The notes under the pieces are model-generated. The model did no database searches, was not told the origin of the DNA, and was given only the letters and a program-made list of their open reading frames with translations. A stretch of 53,028 nt of DNA. It comes from DASXSB01 sp036506275 (GTDB taxonomy: Bacteria; Methylomirabilota; Methylomirabilia; Rokubacteriales; CSP1-6). The translations under genes and the position numbers were made by a program. Position 1 is the stretch's first letter. Each line of letters begins with the position of its first letter. Positions 40,621 to 48,412 of the stretch are shown one piece after another. The stretch lies in assembly GCA_036506275.1 (NCBI GenBank), contig DASXSB010000052.1:1-53028 (forward strand). The letters are read 5' to 3'.

Positions 40621-40920
40621 CTATGGTCCTTCCACACCCGCCAGTGGCGTGAGGTCGGCGAAAGGCGTGGCGATCGGATCACATCGAACGTCGGTGCACG
40701 CGACCCAGACCACGCGCGTGTCCGCCGCCGAGCTTTTCGACTCGCGCGACGCGGCCACGATGAGGAAGGCGATGAGGATCACTCCGGCGACCACGATGCC
40801 GGCGATCGCGAGCGCGACCATTGCGTCGGCTTCGGCCGGGGTCGGCGTCATGAACGTGACGCCGACGACGACGAGAACGAACAGTGCAAGCGCCCGAAAC
40901 GGAAACGAATGAGCTGTCAT
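40621..40920 (-). CDS. Small exported or membrane protein (99 aa)
   Basis: The 99-aa protein has a hydrophobic signal-like N-terminus (residues 8-30, ALFVLVVVGVTFMTPTPAEA) and a second hydrophobic helix (34-57, VALAIAGIVVAGVILIAFLIV). It ends in a soluble tail with two cysteines (VACTDVRCDP). I do not recognise it. A near-consensus -10 hexamer TATACT lies 6 nt before the ATG without a ribosome binding site, and two direct repeats lie further upstream, so it looks like a regulated real gene. Bases 40421-40620 hold no gene. Confidence 0.65.
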   Translation of the reverse strand: MTAHSFPFRALALFVLVVVGVTFMTPTPAEADAMVALAIAGIVVAGVILIAFLIVAASRESKSSAADTRVVWVACTDVRCDPIATPFADLTPLAGVEGP

Positions 40921-40926
40921 GCGCGG

Positions 40927-40932
40927 AGTATA
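40927..40932 (-). promoter_or_regulatory. -10 hexamer TATACT for a leaderless small membrane gene
   Basis: TATACT lies 6 nt before the ATG at 40920, close to the TATAAT consensus. No ribosome binding site lies between. Confidence 0.45.
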
Positions 40933-40954
40933 GGGGTGCGACCTCCGATATCCT

Positions 40955-40988
40955 CAGGGAAATCCTCCTCTCGCGCAGGGAAATTCTC
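40955..40988 (-). repeat. Two 13-bp direct repeats spaced 21 nt, activator-site candidate
   Basis: CAGGGAAATCCTC (40955-40967) and CAGGGAAATTCTC (40976-40988) differ by one base and start 21 nt apart, two turns of the helix. They lie 23-56 nt upstream of the -10 hexamer of the small membrane gene, a usual place for tandem activator sites. The cognate regulator is unknown. Confidence 0.5.
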
Positions 40989-41125
40989 CCGTGAGCGTGC
41001 CGTTCTGGCGGTCGCGGGGACACGACGGCGCGCGTCTTTCTTCGAATTCCCTACACGGACGGGTGTGGCACGCCTCTGGCAATCGCGAAGCTGCGTCGAT
41101 GTCAAGACCACGGGAGGAGACGCTG

Positions 41126-41389
41126 ATGCCGACCGCGACGACGCGCGACGTGTACGAGGATTTCGTCGCCGCTCACTACGTGGGGAGCCCGCTTCGCAGT
41201 CCCGTGCAGGTGCAAGCCGTCGTCGAGGCAGCGGGGATCGAGCCCGAGGACGTGGACAGCATCTTCTGGGAACGGATGCGGCCGGAATGGGTGTGGGGCG
41301 TCTCCGCCGTTCCGTTCACGGGCGCTGGCGCCAAGCGCGCGAACGCGGAGTATCGCCGGCTCTGCGAGTTGTACGGCACCGAGCCGTAG
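41126..41389 (+). CDS. Hypothetical protein (87 aa)
   Basis: The 87-aa soluble protein (DVYEDFVAAHYVGSPLRSP, then GIEPEDVDSIFWERMRPEW) has no signal or membrane helix and no motif that I know. GGGAGGAG is 8 nt before the ATG at 41126, so this start is preferred to the longer frame. The sequence is rich in acidic and aromatic residues. The function is unknown; no operon partner is evident. Confidence 0.6.
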   Translation: MPTATTRDVYEDFVAAHYVGSPLRSPVQVQAVVEAAGIEPEDVDSIFWERMRPEWVWGVSAVPFTGAGAKRANAEYRRLCELYGTEP

Positions 41390-41530
41390 CCGCCTTCGCA
41401 CCTTCGTCGGTGCCACTTTTGGTCACCGCGCGGCTCCCCTCTTGTCACGAGCCGCCGTCGCGCGGTGCCCGAAGATCCCGAATTCTCAGGCGGGAGCGGT
41501 CTGGCATTCCCCCTGCACTCCCGCCCCTAC

Positions 41531-42376
41531 ATGCTCGGTAAGACGACGGCGCGGCCCGGCTCCGATCCCAAGGTGGTCGTCGTCATGCCTGCCTACAACG
41601 CCGGGCGCACGCTGCGGATGACGTACGAGGAGTTGCCCAAGGACACCGTCAATCTCGTCATCCTGGTCGACGACGGATCCACGGACGGAACGCTGGAGAT
41701 CGCGCGCCAGCTCGATCTCGAGATCTTCGTCCACAACCGCAACTATGGATACGGCGCCAACCAGAAGACGTGCTACACGGAGGCGCTGCGGGCGGGCGCG
41801 GACATCGTGGTGATGGTCCACCCCGACTACCAGTACGACCCGACCCTCGTCCCGCACATCATCGAGCCCATCCTCCGCAACGAGGCCGACGTGGTGCTCG
41901 GCTCGCGGCTGAAGGGGGGCGCCGCTCTCCAGGGCGGCATGCCGTGGTGGAAGTACGTGTCGAACCGTTTCCTGACTGCGGTCGAGAACCACGCCTTCGG
42001 CCTCGCCCTCTCGGAGTACCACACGGGCTATCGCGCCTTCCGGCGCCAGGTGCTGGAGACGGTGAACTTCGCCGCCAACTCCGACGGCTTCATCTTCGAT
42101 CAGGAGATCGTGGCCCAGGTGGTGGGCGCGGGCTTTCGGATCAGCGAGATCGCGGTGCCCACGCGCTACTTCGCGGAGGCATCGTCGGCAAGCTTCGGTG
42201 ACTCACTCGTCTACGGGCTGAAGATCCTCTCCGTGCTCTTCTGGTACTCGCTCCACCGCCGCGGCCTTCGCCGCTCGCGCCGCTTCGACAGTCTCCGCGG
42301 CCGCTACACGCGCCTCGCCCCCACCGCACGGCCGTCGCGCCGCGCGGGCGGGAGACATCAGCCGACCACCGTCTGA
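41531..42376 (+). CDS. GT2-family glycosyltransferase
   Basis: The 281-aa protein has the GT-A fold of dolichyl-phosphate-sugar-synthase type: VVVVMPAYNAGRTL, VDDGSTDGTLEIA, NRNYGYGANQKTCY, and the metal-binding MVHPDYQYDP (in place of DxD). The C-terminal tail is basic (RRRGLRRSRRFDSLRGR) without clear membrane helices beyond one hydrophobic helix near 245. The ATG at 41531 is chosen; a GTG at 41465 would add 22 residues. It probably transfers a nucleotide sugar to a lipid or polysaccharide. It overlaps the convergent GNAT gene by 19 nt. Confidence 0.87.
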   Translation: MLGKTTARPGSDPKVVVVMPAYNAGRTLRMTYEELPKDTVNLVILVDDGSTDGTLEIARQLDLEIFVHNRNYGYGANQKTCYTEALRAGADIVVMVHPDYQYDPTLVPHIIEPILRNEADVVLGSRLKGGAALQGGMPWWKYVSNRFLTAVENHAFGLALSEYHTGYRAFRRQVLETVNFAANSDGFIFDQEIVAQVVGAGFRISEIAVPTRYFAEASSASFGDSLVYGLKILSVLFWYSLHRRGLRRSRRFDSLRGRYTRLAPTARPSRRAGGRHQPTTV

Positions 42377-42873
42377 CCGGCGCCGGGCAGCCGGCGCCCC
42401 ACGATCACGAGGTCGCGTTCCACGCCGTCCAGCACCGCCACCCGCGGCAATTCTCCCCAGCGCTCGAAGCCGAATCGCCGGAACAGCTCGAGGCTGGGCA
42501 CGTTGTGACCGAAGATGAACCCGAGCAGCGTGGTGAGGCCGAGGGCCGGCGCCCCCTCCAGCGCGTGCGCGAGCAGCGCGCGCGCGATACCGCGACGGCG
42601 GTCGTCCGCGGCGACGTACACGCTGACCTCGGCCGTCCCCGCATACGCCGGCCGCCCGTAGAACGACTGCAATCCGAGCCAGCCCCTCACCTCACCGTCC
42701 ACCTCGGCCACCCAGAGCGGCCGGCGGTCGGCGGTGTGCTCGCGGAACCACGGGCGGCGGCTCTCGAGCGACACGGGCTCGGTGTCGGCGGTGGCGAGGC
42801 GGCCCGGGATGGCGGCGTTGTAGATGGCGACGATGGCGGGAAGGTCTCCGGCGCGGGCAAGCCGGATCAGCAT
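42358..42873 (-). CDS. GNAT-family N-acetyltransferase
   Basis: The 171-aa protein has the GNAT fold: IRLARAGDLPAIVAIYNAA at the start, EVSVYVAADDRRRGIARALLAHAL with the acetyl-CoA pyrophosphate loop (R/Q-x-x-G-x-G/A as RRRGIA), and a C-terminal RFGFERWG. It resembles the phosphinothricin acetyltransferase-like subgroup. The substrate is unknown. It is the last gene of the minus-strand cluster and overlaps the convergent glycosyltransferase by 19 nt. Confidence 0.9.
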   Translation of the reverse strand: MLIRLARAGDLPAIVAIYNAAIPGRLATADTEPVSLESRRPWFREHTADRRPLWVAEVDGEVRGWLGLQSFYGRPAYAGTAEVSVYVAADDRRRGIARALLAHALEGAPALGLTTLLGFIFGHNVPSLELFRRFGFERWGELPRVAVLDGVERDLVIVGRRLPGAGQTVVG

Positions 42874-42892
42874 GCGACCGCGGGCGGAGGCG

Positions 42893-43750
42893 CTACTTCG
42901 GGTACGTGTAGAAGCCGCGCCCGGTCTTGCGGCCGAGCCATCCCGCCATGACCATGCGTTTCAGCAATGGCGGCGGCGCGTAGCGAGGCTCGCGGAACTC
43001 CTCGAACATGACTTCCGCGACGTACATGGTGGTGTCGAGGCCGACGAGGTCGAGGAGCGTGAACGGTCCCATCGGATACCCGCAGCCGAGCTTCATCGCC
43101 TGATCGATGTCTTCGAGAGAGGCCAGACCGCTCTCGTAGACGCGGATGGCGTCGAGCAGGTACGGCACCAGCAAGCGGTTCACGATGAACGCGGTGGCGT
43201 CCTTCGTCTGCACGGGCACCTTGCCGAGCGCGCGCACCCACTCCGTCGCCTGCGTCAGGGCGCCGTCGTCGGTGAGGATCGTCCGCACCACCTCCACGAG
43301 CTTCATGAGCGGCACGGGATTGAAGAAGTGCAGGCCGAGGACCTGCCCGGGCCGCCTGGTGGCGGCCGCCATCGCGGTCACGTTGCACGACGACGTGTTC
43401 GAGACGAGGAGCGTCTGCGGGGGACAGATCCCGTCGAGCTTGGCAAACGTCTCGTTCTTGAGCGCCTGATTCTCGGTGATCGCCTCCACCACGACGTCGC
43501 AGGACTTCAACTCCTCGAGGCGAGTCGTTCCCGTGATGCGAGCGAGGATGGCGTCCTTGGCCTTGGCGTCGAGCTTCCCCTTCTCGACGAGCCCTTCCAG
43601 GGTCTGGCGGAGGCGGCCGAGGCCGGCGGCGAGGAGCTGGTCGTTGGCTTCGACGACGAGCGTCGGGAAACCGGCCTGCGCCGACACCTGGGTGATGCCG
43701 CCGCCCATCAAACCACAGCCGATCACGCCGACGGTCTTGATCGCCATCAC
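42893..43750 (-). CDS. 3-hydroxyacyl-CoA (3-hydroxybutyryl-CoA) dehydrogenase
   Basis: The 285-aa enzyme has the NAD motif GVIGCGLMGGGI (residues 8-19), an NTSSCN block, the signature HFFNPVPLMKLVEVV (about 138-152) with the catalytic His, and the C-terminal NRLLVPYLLDAI and GCGYPMGPFTLLDLVGLD. It oxidises a 3-hydroxyacyl-CoA to 3-ketoacyl-CoA. The length matches single-domain bacterial Hbd. It pairs logically with the enoyl-CoA hydratase at 45432-46211. Confidence 0.95.
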   Translation of the reverse strand: MMAIKTVGVIGCGLMGGGITQVSAQAGFPTLVVEANDQLLAAGLGRLRQTLEGLVEKGKLDAKAKDAILARITGTTRLEELKSCDVVVEAITENQALKNETFAKLDGICPPQTLLVSNTSSCNVTAMAAATRRPGQVLGLHFFNPVPLMKLVEVVRTILTDDGALTQATEWVRALGKVPVQTKDATAFIVNRLLVPYLLDAIRVYESGLASLEDIDQAMKLGCGYPMGPFTLLDLVGLDTTMYVAEVMFEEFREPRYAPPPLLKRMVMAGWLGRKTGRGFYTYPK

Positions 43751-43760
43751 GCCTCGATGA

Positions 43761-43781
43761 CGGCGCCCGGAGCGGGCGCCG
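43761..43781 (-). terminator. Hairpin terminator downstream of the 106-aa exported protein
   Basis: An 8-bp perfect stem (CGGCGCCC, 43761-43768 with 43774-43781) closes a 5-nt loop just after the stop at 43790. No U-tract follows, so its strength is uncertain. Confidence 0.5.
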
Positions 43782-43789
43782 GGAGTGAG

Positions 43790-44110
43790 CTACCTGTACG
43801 TGCGGCGGCCCGGGAGCGGAGGCGGCTCGTAGTGAGCCGTTCCGGGCGGGCAGGGATTCTTCACGGTCACGCTGACGTCACCGTACTTGACGGTCCCGTC
43901 CGGCAGGACCTCCATCACGGGCCCGCGCGGGCTGGGCGCCTCGCGCTTGATCGATTCATCGAACGCGACCTCGCGGGAGTTCACGGGCCGGTTGACAATG
44001 TCGAGCAAGATCGACGCCTTGATCGGCGTCTTCACCTCGTCGGCCGCGGCCGGGATCACCAGCGGGACCGACAGGAAGAGCCCTGCCGCCAGTGCTACGG
44101 TTCGCATCAT
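43790..44110 (-). CDS. Exported hypothetical protein (106 aa)
   Basis: The protein has a signal peptide (about residues 1-24, LAAGLFLSVPLVIPAAADE), then a small soluble domain (ILLDIVNRPVNSREVAFDESI, VMEVLPDGTVKYGDVSVTVKNPC) and a proline-rich end. It is unrecognised. The start could be either of two adjacent ATG codons. It lies 28 nt after apt and is followed by a hairpin. Confidence 0.65.
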   Translation of the reverse strand: MMRTVALAAGLFLSVPLVIPAAADEVKTPIKASILLDIVNRPVNSREVAFDESIKREAPSPRGPVMEVLPDGTVKYGDVSVTVKNPCPPGTAHYEPPPLPGRRTYR

Positions 44111-44138
44111 CACGACCCCCCTCGACGACGCTCCGTCC

Positions 44139-44663
44139 CTAATCGTAAACGATCAGCGAGTGGAGCGGGTAGGTCCTCAGCTTATCGCGTCCGTGCAGGA
44201 ATGCCAGCTCGATGAGAAAGGCGACACCCACCACCACGCCGCCGAGCTGCTCGACCAGGCGCAACGTGGCGGCCATGGTCCCCCCCGTGGCCAGGAGGTC
44301 GTCGACGACGAGCACGCGCTGGCCGGCGCGAATGGCGTCCTCGTGAATGGCGAGGGCGTCGCGACCGTACTCGAGCTCGTACTCGACCTCGATCGTCTTC
44401 GACGGCAGCTTGCCGAGCTTGCGCACGGGGACGAAGCCCGCGTTGAGCTGATGGGCGACGGGCGCGCCGAAGATGAATCCGCGCGACTCGATGCCCACCA
44501 CGATCTCCACGCGCTCCGGGCGGTAGCGCCGCGTCAGCTCGTCCACCACGACGTGGAAGGCGGGACCGTCCTTGAGCAGCGTCGTGATGTCCTTGAAGAG
44601 AACGCCTTCGGTGGGGAAGTCCTTGATGTCGCGGATCTTCGCGCGAAGGTCGGCGAGCTGCAT
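44139..44663 (-). CDS. apt: Adenine phosphoribosyltransferase
   Basis: This 174-aa enzyme joins adenine and PRPP to AMP (purine salvage, cytoplasm). The PRPP-binding motif VLVVDDLLATGGT lies at about residues 120-132. The family-typical IRDIKDFPTEGVLFKDITTLL start and GIESRGFIFGAPVA (about 60-75) are present. The length is normal. A TAATAT hexamer 9 nt before the ATG without a ribosome binding site suggests its own leaderless transcript. Confidence 0.95.
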   Translation of the reverse strand: MQLADLRAKIRDIKDFPTEGVLFKDITTLLKDGPAFHVVVDELTRRYRPERVEIVVGIESRGFIFGAPVAHQLNAGFVPVRKLGKLPSKTIEVEYELEYGRDALAIHEDAIRAGQRVLVVDDLLATGGTMAATLRLVEQLGGVVVGVAFLIELAFLHGRDKLRTYPLHSLIVYD

Positions 44664-44670
44664 GGCGCCG

Positions 44671-45435
44671 CTATATTAAACCGGCGCCCGCCTCAAGACG
44701 AGCGATCGCGTCGGGCAGCGCGCTCAGGCGCGCGATGACGGCGTCCGGACGCGCGGCGGCGGGACCGGCGGGGGCGCGGCTCGTGACCTGGATCACGCGC
44801 ATGCGCGCTGCCCGCGCCCCCGCCACGTCGAGGACGCTGTCGTCGCCCACGTGCACGGACGTCTCGGGCTCGCCGCCGACGGCGCGCAGCGTGAGGAGGA
44901 AGATCTCCGCGTCCGGCTTGCGCACGCCCACCTCGTCGGAGAACGTCGCGTGGGCGAAGGAGTCGAGCAGGCCATAGCGGGCGAGCAGCTTGCGGAGCGC
45001 CGTCCCCGGCGTGCGCATGGTGTTGGAGACGAGCGCGAGCGTGCACCCGCGCTCGCGCAGCGCGCGCAGGGCGACGAGGGCGCCGTCGTCGACGGTGGGA
45101 GGAACGCGGAGGACCGGTCGCGCGTAGGCGTCGACGAGCGCGTCCAGGGTGGACGCCGAGAGGCCCTCCGGCAGCGCGCGGTCGGCTCCGGCCAGGATCG
45201 CGCGCACGTGCTCGACGACGGGGACGTCGCGGTTCTCGCTCCAGACCCCGCGCAGGAAGCGCGCGGAGGCGGCGTAACCGCGATCGAGCGCCGCGCGCGA
45301 GACGCGGATGCCCGCCCCGTTGAGGATCCGCTCGAAATCGCTCACGCGAGGGGCGCGATAGCGCTCGTCGTCGCTCCCGGGGCCGTCGAAGAGGAGCGTG
45401 CCCCAGAAGTCGAGGGTCACGGTGCGGATCTTCAG
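44671..45435 (-). CDS. HAD-family hydrolase, possibly with CTG start
   Basis: The protein of about 254 aa has the HAD motifs: nucleophile Asp in TLDFWGTLL (W in place of the second Asp of phosphatases, as in some dehalogenase-like members), SNT (motif II), KPDAEIF (motif III Lys) and HVGDDSVLDVAGA (motif IV). The first beta-strand KIRTVTLDF requires a start before it. The only start-like codon there is CTG at 45435, which forms a CTGA overlap with the stop of the enoyl-CoA hydratase; the first GTG (45420) lies inside the strand. The substrate is unknown. Confidence 0.82.
   Translation of the reverse strand: MKIRTVTLDFWGTLLFDGPGSDDERYRAPRVSDFERILNGAGIRVSRAALDRGYAASARFLRGVWSENRDVPVVEHVRAILAGADRALPEGLSASTLDALVDAYARPVLRVPPTVDDGALVALRALRERGCTLALVSNTMRTPGTALRKLLARYGLLDSFAHATFSDEVGVRKPDAEIFLLTLRAVGGEPETSVHVGDDSVLDVAGARAARMRVIQVTSRAPAGPAAARPDAVIARLSALPDAIARLEAGAGLI
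44673..44678 (-). promoter_or_regulatory. -10-like hexamer TAATAT upstream of apt
   Basis: TAATAT lies 9 nt before the apt ATG, overlapping the last codons of the HAD gene. No ribosome binding site lies between. Confidence 0.4.
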
Positions 45436-46211
45436 GAGGGCCGCCTCCCGAAGACCGGCGCGCGCTTCTCGAGAAAGGCGGTGGCAGCTTCGCGCGGCTC
45501 TCCGGTCGCGTACGCGCGCGCGAAGGCGTCGATGCCGGCGGCGACCGCCCGCGCGACGTCGTGCGAGCGCCAGCGGATGATCAGCTCCTTCTGGAGGCGG
45601 ATGGCGGACGGCGCGCACGCCATGATCCCTGCTACCAGGTCGCGAACGCTCTCCTCGAGGCGGCCGACGGGTACGACGCGGTTCACGAGGCCCCAGGCCA
45701 GCGCATCGGCGGCGCGGACGGGTTGTCCGAGGAGCAGGATCTCGGCGGCGCGACCTGGTCCCACCAGGGCCGGCAGGAGCGCGGCATGAATGACGGACGG
45801 CACGCCGACGCGGACCTCGGGCAGTCCGAGCAGCGCGTCCTCCGTGGCCACCCGCACGTCGCACGCCAGCGCCAGCTCGAAGCCGGCGCCGAGACAGGCC
45901 CCGTGCACGGCGGCGATCACGGGGAACGGCGCCGCGTGCACGGCTTCGATGGCGTCGCGGAGAGACGTGATGAGCGCGCGCGCACTTTCGGGCTCGAGGT
46001 CCCGCAAGACGCGGACGTTCATGCCGGCCGTGAACGCGCGCCCGGCGCCCGCGATCACCGCCACGCGGAGGGAGGGATCGTCGGCGAGCTCGCCGAACGC
46101 GGCCCGGAGAGCGGCGATGGCCTCAGGATCGAGCAGGTTCAGCGGAGGGCGCTGGAATCGACACCAGGCGACACCGCCCGCCCGCTCGATGCGGAGGGGG
46201 CCGTCCGCCAT
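45432..46211 (-). CDS. Enoyl-CoA hydratase/isomerase family protein
   Basis: This 259-aa crotonase-fold enzyme has WCRFQRPPLNLLDP, an oxyanion-hole segment AGRAFTAGMNVR, and HGACLGAGFELALACDVRV (about residues 103-121). The usual catalytic Glu position reads GLPEVRVG, with Glu present. It may hydrate an enoyl-CoA for the hydroxyacyl-CoA dehydrogenase of the same cluster. Its stop overlaps the HAD start as CTGA, and its ATG directly abuts the rhodanese stop with no gap. Confidence 0.92.
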   Translation of the reverse strand: MADGPLRIERAGGVAWCRFQRPPLNLLDPEAIAALRAAFGELADDPSLRVAVIAGAGRAFTAGMNVRVLRDLEPESARALITSLRDAIEAVHAAPFPVIAAVHGACLGAGFELALACDVRVATEDALLGLPEVRVGVPSVIHAALLPALVGPGRAAEILLLGQPVRAADALAWGLVNRVVPVGRLEESVRDLVAGIMACAPSAIRLQKELIIRWRSHDVARAVAAGIDAFARAYATGEPREAATAFLEKRAPVFGRRPS

Positions 46212-46529
46212 CTAGTAGCGGCGCATCGAGGGATCGACGGTGCGAGCCCAATGATCGAGGCCGCCCGCCAGGTTGCACACCTTCTTGAATCCGAGCTGGC
46301 GCAGATATCCGGCCACCGCCGCGCTGCGGACGCCCTGGTGACAGTAGACGACGATGTCATCGTCGGCGTTGAGCTCCTCCGTCCGGAGCTCGATCTCCTC
46401 GATCGGGATGTGGACGGCGTTGGGAAGGCGGCACAGGCGCGTCTCCCAGTCCTGGCGCACGTCCAGGAGAAGCGGGCGCTCCCCGCGATCGAGGCGTGCC
46501 TTCAATGCCTGGGGACTGATCTCGTCCAT
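46212..46529 (-). CDS. Rhodanese-like sulfurtransferase
   Basis: The 105-aa single-domain protein has ISPQALKARLDRGERPLLLDVR at the start, HIPIEEIELR in the middle, and the active-site loop CHQGVRS (about residues 64-70), whose Cys carries persulfide. It ends with NLAGGLDHWA. It acts in the cytoplasm, with an unknown sulfur acceptor. It is tightly placed between the enoyl-CoA hydratase and the alpha/beta hydrolase genes. Confidence 0.94.
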   Translation of the reverse strand: MDEISPQALKARLDRGERPLLLDVRQDWETRLCRLPNAVHIPIEEIELRTEELNADDDIVVYCHQGVRSAAVAGYLRQLGFKKVCNLAGGLDHWARTVDPSMRRY

Positions 46530-46541
46530 CGCGCGCGGTCG

Positions 46542-47393
46542 CTAGCGCGGGGCCGGCCGTCCCACCAGGAACTCGACGAGCCACGCGTTCACGGCGGCGG
46601 GGTACTCGATCTGGGGGAAGTGACCGCACGCGTCGAGCCAGCGCACGGCCGTGCGCGGCAGCGTGTCGGCGACCTCCGCGCAGTGCGTGGCGAGAACGGC
46701 CGGGTCGTGTCGGCCGTGGATGAGCAGGAGCGGGACGTCGAGGGTGGCGAGCGCGCGCCGGTAGTTGGTGGCCTGGTCGGTGAGATCGTTGCGCAAACCG
46801 CGCAGGGTGGCGAGGTACGCGGCGCGGGCGTCGAGGCTGGTGCGCGCGGCGTACTCGTGATCCACGAGGTAGTCGACCTCCGCCGCCACCGGCGCATGGA
46901 AGCAGCGGGCGATCGCCCCTCGCAAGACCCGGCGTCCGCCACAGAGAGCGAGGGCTTCGCCGACGCCATGGACCGTCAAGAGCCTGAACGCCCATGACGC
47001 GCGGAACGTGAAGCCGGGGACGAGACCGGCCACGAGGGCGACGCGCTCGACCCGCGCGGGATGCATGAGCGCGTACGTGAGCGCAACGGCGCCGCCCAGC
47101 GAGTGACCGATCAGCGAGGCGCGCGTGACGCCGACGGTGTCGAGAAAGCCGTGGACGGCACGGGCGAAGTACTGGAGGCCGTAGCCCGTGCGCGGTTTCG
47201 CGGAGCGACCGAAGCCGGGAAGGTCTATCGCGTACACGGTGGCCCGGCTCGCGAGGGAGGCGATGTTGTGTCGCCAGGACTCCGCGAACCCGCCCAGCCC
47301 GTGCACGAGGAGGACCGCAGGGCCGCGGCCCTCCACGACGTAATGCAGCGAGAGCCCGTCGACTTCGCCGCCGCGAAGGCGCAGTTCCGGCAT
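46542..47393 (-). CDS. Alpha/beta-hydrolase fold protein
   Basis: The 283-aa protein has the oxyanion motif VHGLGGFAESW (residues 31-41), the nucleophile elbow GHSLGG (about residues 97-102, with Ser), a catalytic Asp in LLIHGRHDP and His in CGHFPQIEYP. It is an esterase, lipase or C-C bond hydrolase; the substrate is unknown. A TAGACT hexamer 9 nt before the ATG suggests its own leaderless transcript, consistent with the 50-nt gap to the DUF72 gene. Confidence 0.93.
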   Translation of the reverse strand: MPELRLRGGEVDGLSLHYVVEGRGPAVLLVHGLGGFAESWRHNIASLASRATVYAIDLPGFGRSAKPRTGYGLQYFARAVHGFLDTVGVTRASLIGHSLGGAVALTYALMHPARVERVALVAGLVPGFTFRASWAFRLLTVHGVGEALALCGGRRVLRGAIARCFHAPVAAEVDYLVDHEYAARTSLDARAAYLATLRGLRNDLTDQATNYRRALATLDVPLLLIHGRHDPAVLATHCAEVADTLPRTAVRWLDACGHFPQIEYPAAVNAWLVEFLVGRPAPR

Positions 47394-47402
47394 GGAGCTA
47401 GG

Positions 47403-47408
47403 AGTCTA
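47403..47408 (-). promoter_or_regulatory. -10-like hexamer TAGACT upstream of the alpha/beta hydrolase
   Basis: TAGACT lies 9 nt before the ATG at 47393, in the 50-nt gap after the DUF72 gene. There is no ribosome binding site. Confidence 0.4.
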
Positions 47409-47443
47409 CCAGAGCCGGACCGACATGGCGCGTGAAGACTCGT

Positions 47444-48412
47444 TCAGGCGGACGAATCCGGAGGCAGGAGCTGGGGTTGGGACGGGAATGCCGGCACCGG
47501 TTGGCCGAGAAGACGCCTCAGCATGAGCGCGTTGCGCACGGGATAGTCGCGGTTGTTGTTGTTGAACGAGATGAAGACCTCCTCGGCTTCCGTCGCCATC
47601 GCCTCCACGTCGGGCACGAGCTCGCGCAGCTCGGGCTCCGTGTACAGGTAATCGTATTTTTCCCGCACCGCCGGCTCCTCGCCCCGGACCTGACGCAACC
47701 ATCCCTCGGCGTTCCGCCCGTGGAGCCGGAAGACCGCGGTGGGGGCGGTGGCGCGCGTGACCCGCGGCACGGCGCCGGCGGCGGTGGCGGCGTCCACGAT
47801 CACGTGGGCGAGCCCGGCGTCGCGCAGCACCGCCAGCGTCTCGTCGGCGTGATCGGGAAACCACGACCGGTCGCGGAACTCCACGGCCACGCGGAGCCCC
47901 GGCAGACGTTCGGCAAGCGAGGCCACGTAGTCGAGCCGGCGCGCCCCGTAGCGCACCCACGGCGCGAGCTGGACGAGGACGTAGCCGAGCTTCCCCCCTT
48001 CCGCGAGCGGACGGATGGCCGCCCGGAAGAGCCGAAAGGCGTGGTCGACGGCGTCCGGGGGAAAGCTGCCCCACTCCACTTCGCCGCGCGGCGTGAGGGC
48101 AGGGCGCGCGGGCAGCGCGGCGCGGATGTCCGCCGGCAAGGCGGCGAGGCGCGGGTGATGACCCGTCATCAGCGAGTAGGCCTTGATGGAGAAGACGAAG
48201 CCGGGCGGCGTGCGCTCCACCCAGCGCACGGCGTGGCGCACGTCGGGGATCGCGTAGTACGAGGAGTTGATCTCCACGGTGTCGAAGACGCCGGCGTAGA
48301 AGCGCAGCCGCGCCTCCGCACTCATGGAGCGCCGCGGATAGAACGTGCCGTCCTCGATGAGCGCCTGGTCCGCCCACGACGAGATCCCGACGCGGACGCT
48401 CCCGACGCTCAG
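47444..48412 (-). CDS. DUF72 family protein, possibly with CTG start
   Basis: The protein of about 322 aa is a TIM-barrel DUF72 member: VRVGISSWAD at the N-terminus, VFDTVEINSSYYAIP, PPGFVFSIKAYSLMTGHHPRL, VAVEFRDRSWF and FISFNNNNRDYPVRNALML, which are the diagnostic blocks. The barrel's first strand begins at residue 6, but no ATG, GTG or TTG lies before it in the frame. The only near-start codon is a CTG at 48412 overlapping the stop of the cyclase as CTGA. Next to the HAD gene this is the second such case. The function is unknown; DUF72 proteins are often linked to DNA or nucleotide metabolism. Confidence 0.85.
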   Translation of the reverse strand: MSVGSVRVGISSWADQALIEDGTFYPRRSMSAEARLRFYAGVFDTVEINSSYYAIPDVRHAVRWVERTPPGFVFSIKAYSLMTGHHPRLAALPADIRAALPARPALTPRGEVEWGSFPPDAVDHAFRLFRAAIRPLAEGGKLGYVLVQLAPWVRYGARRLDYVASLAERLPGLRVAVEFRDRSWFPDHADETLAVLRDAGLAHVIVDAATAAGAVPRVTRATAPTAVFRLHGRNAEGWLRQVRGEEPAVREKYDYLYTEPELRELVPDVEAMATEAEEVFISFNNNNRDYPVRNALMLRRLLGQPVPAFPSQPQLLPPDSSA

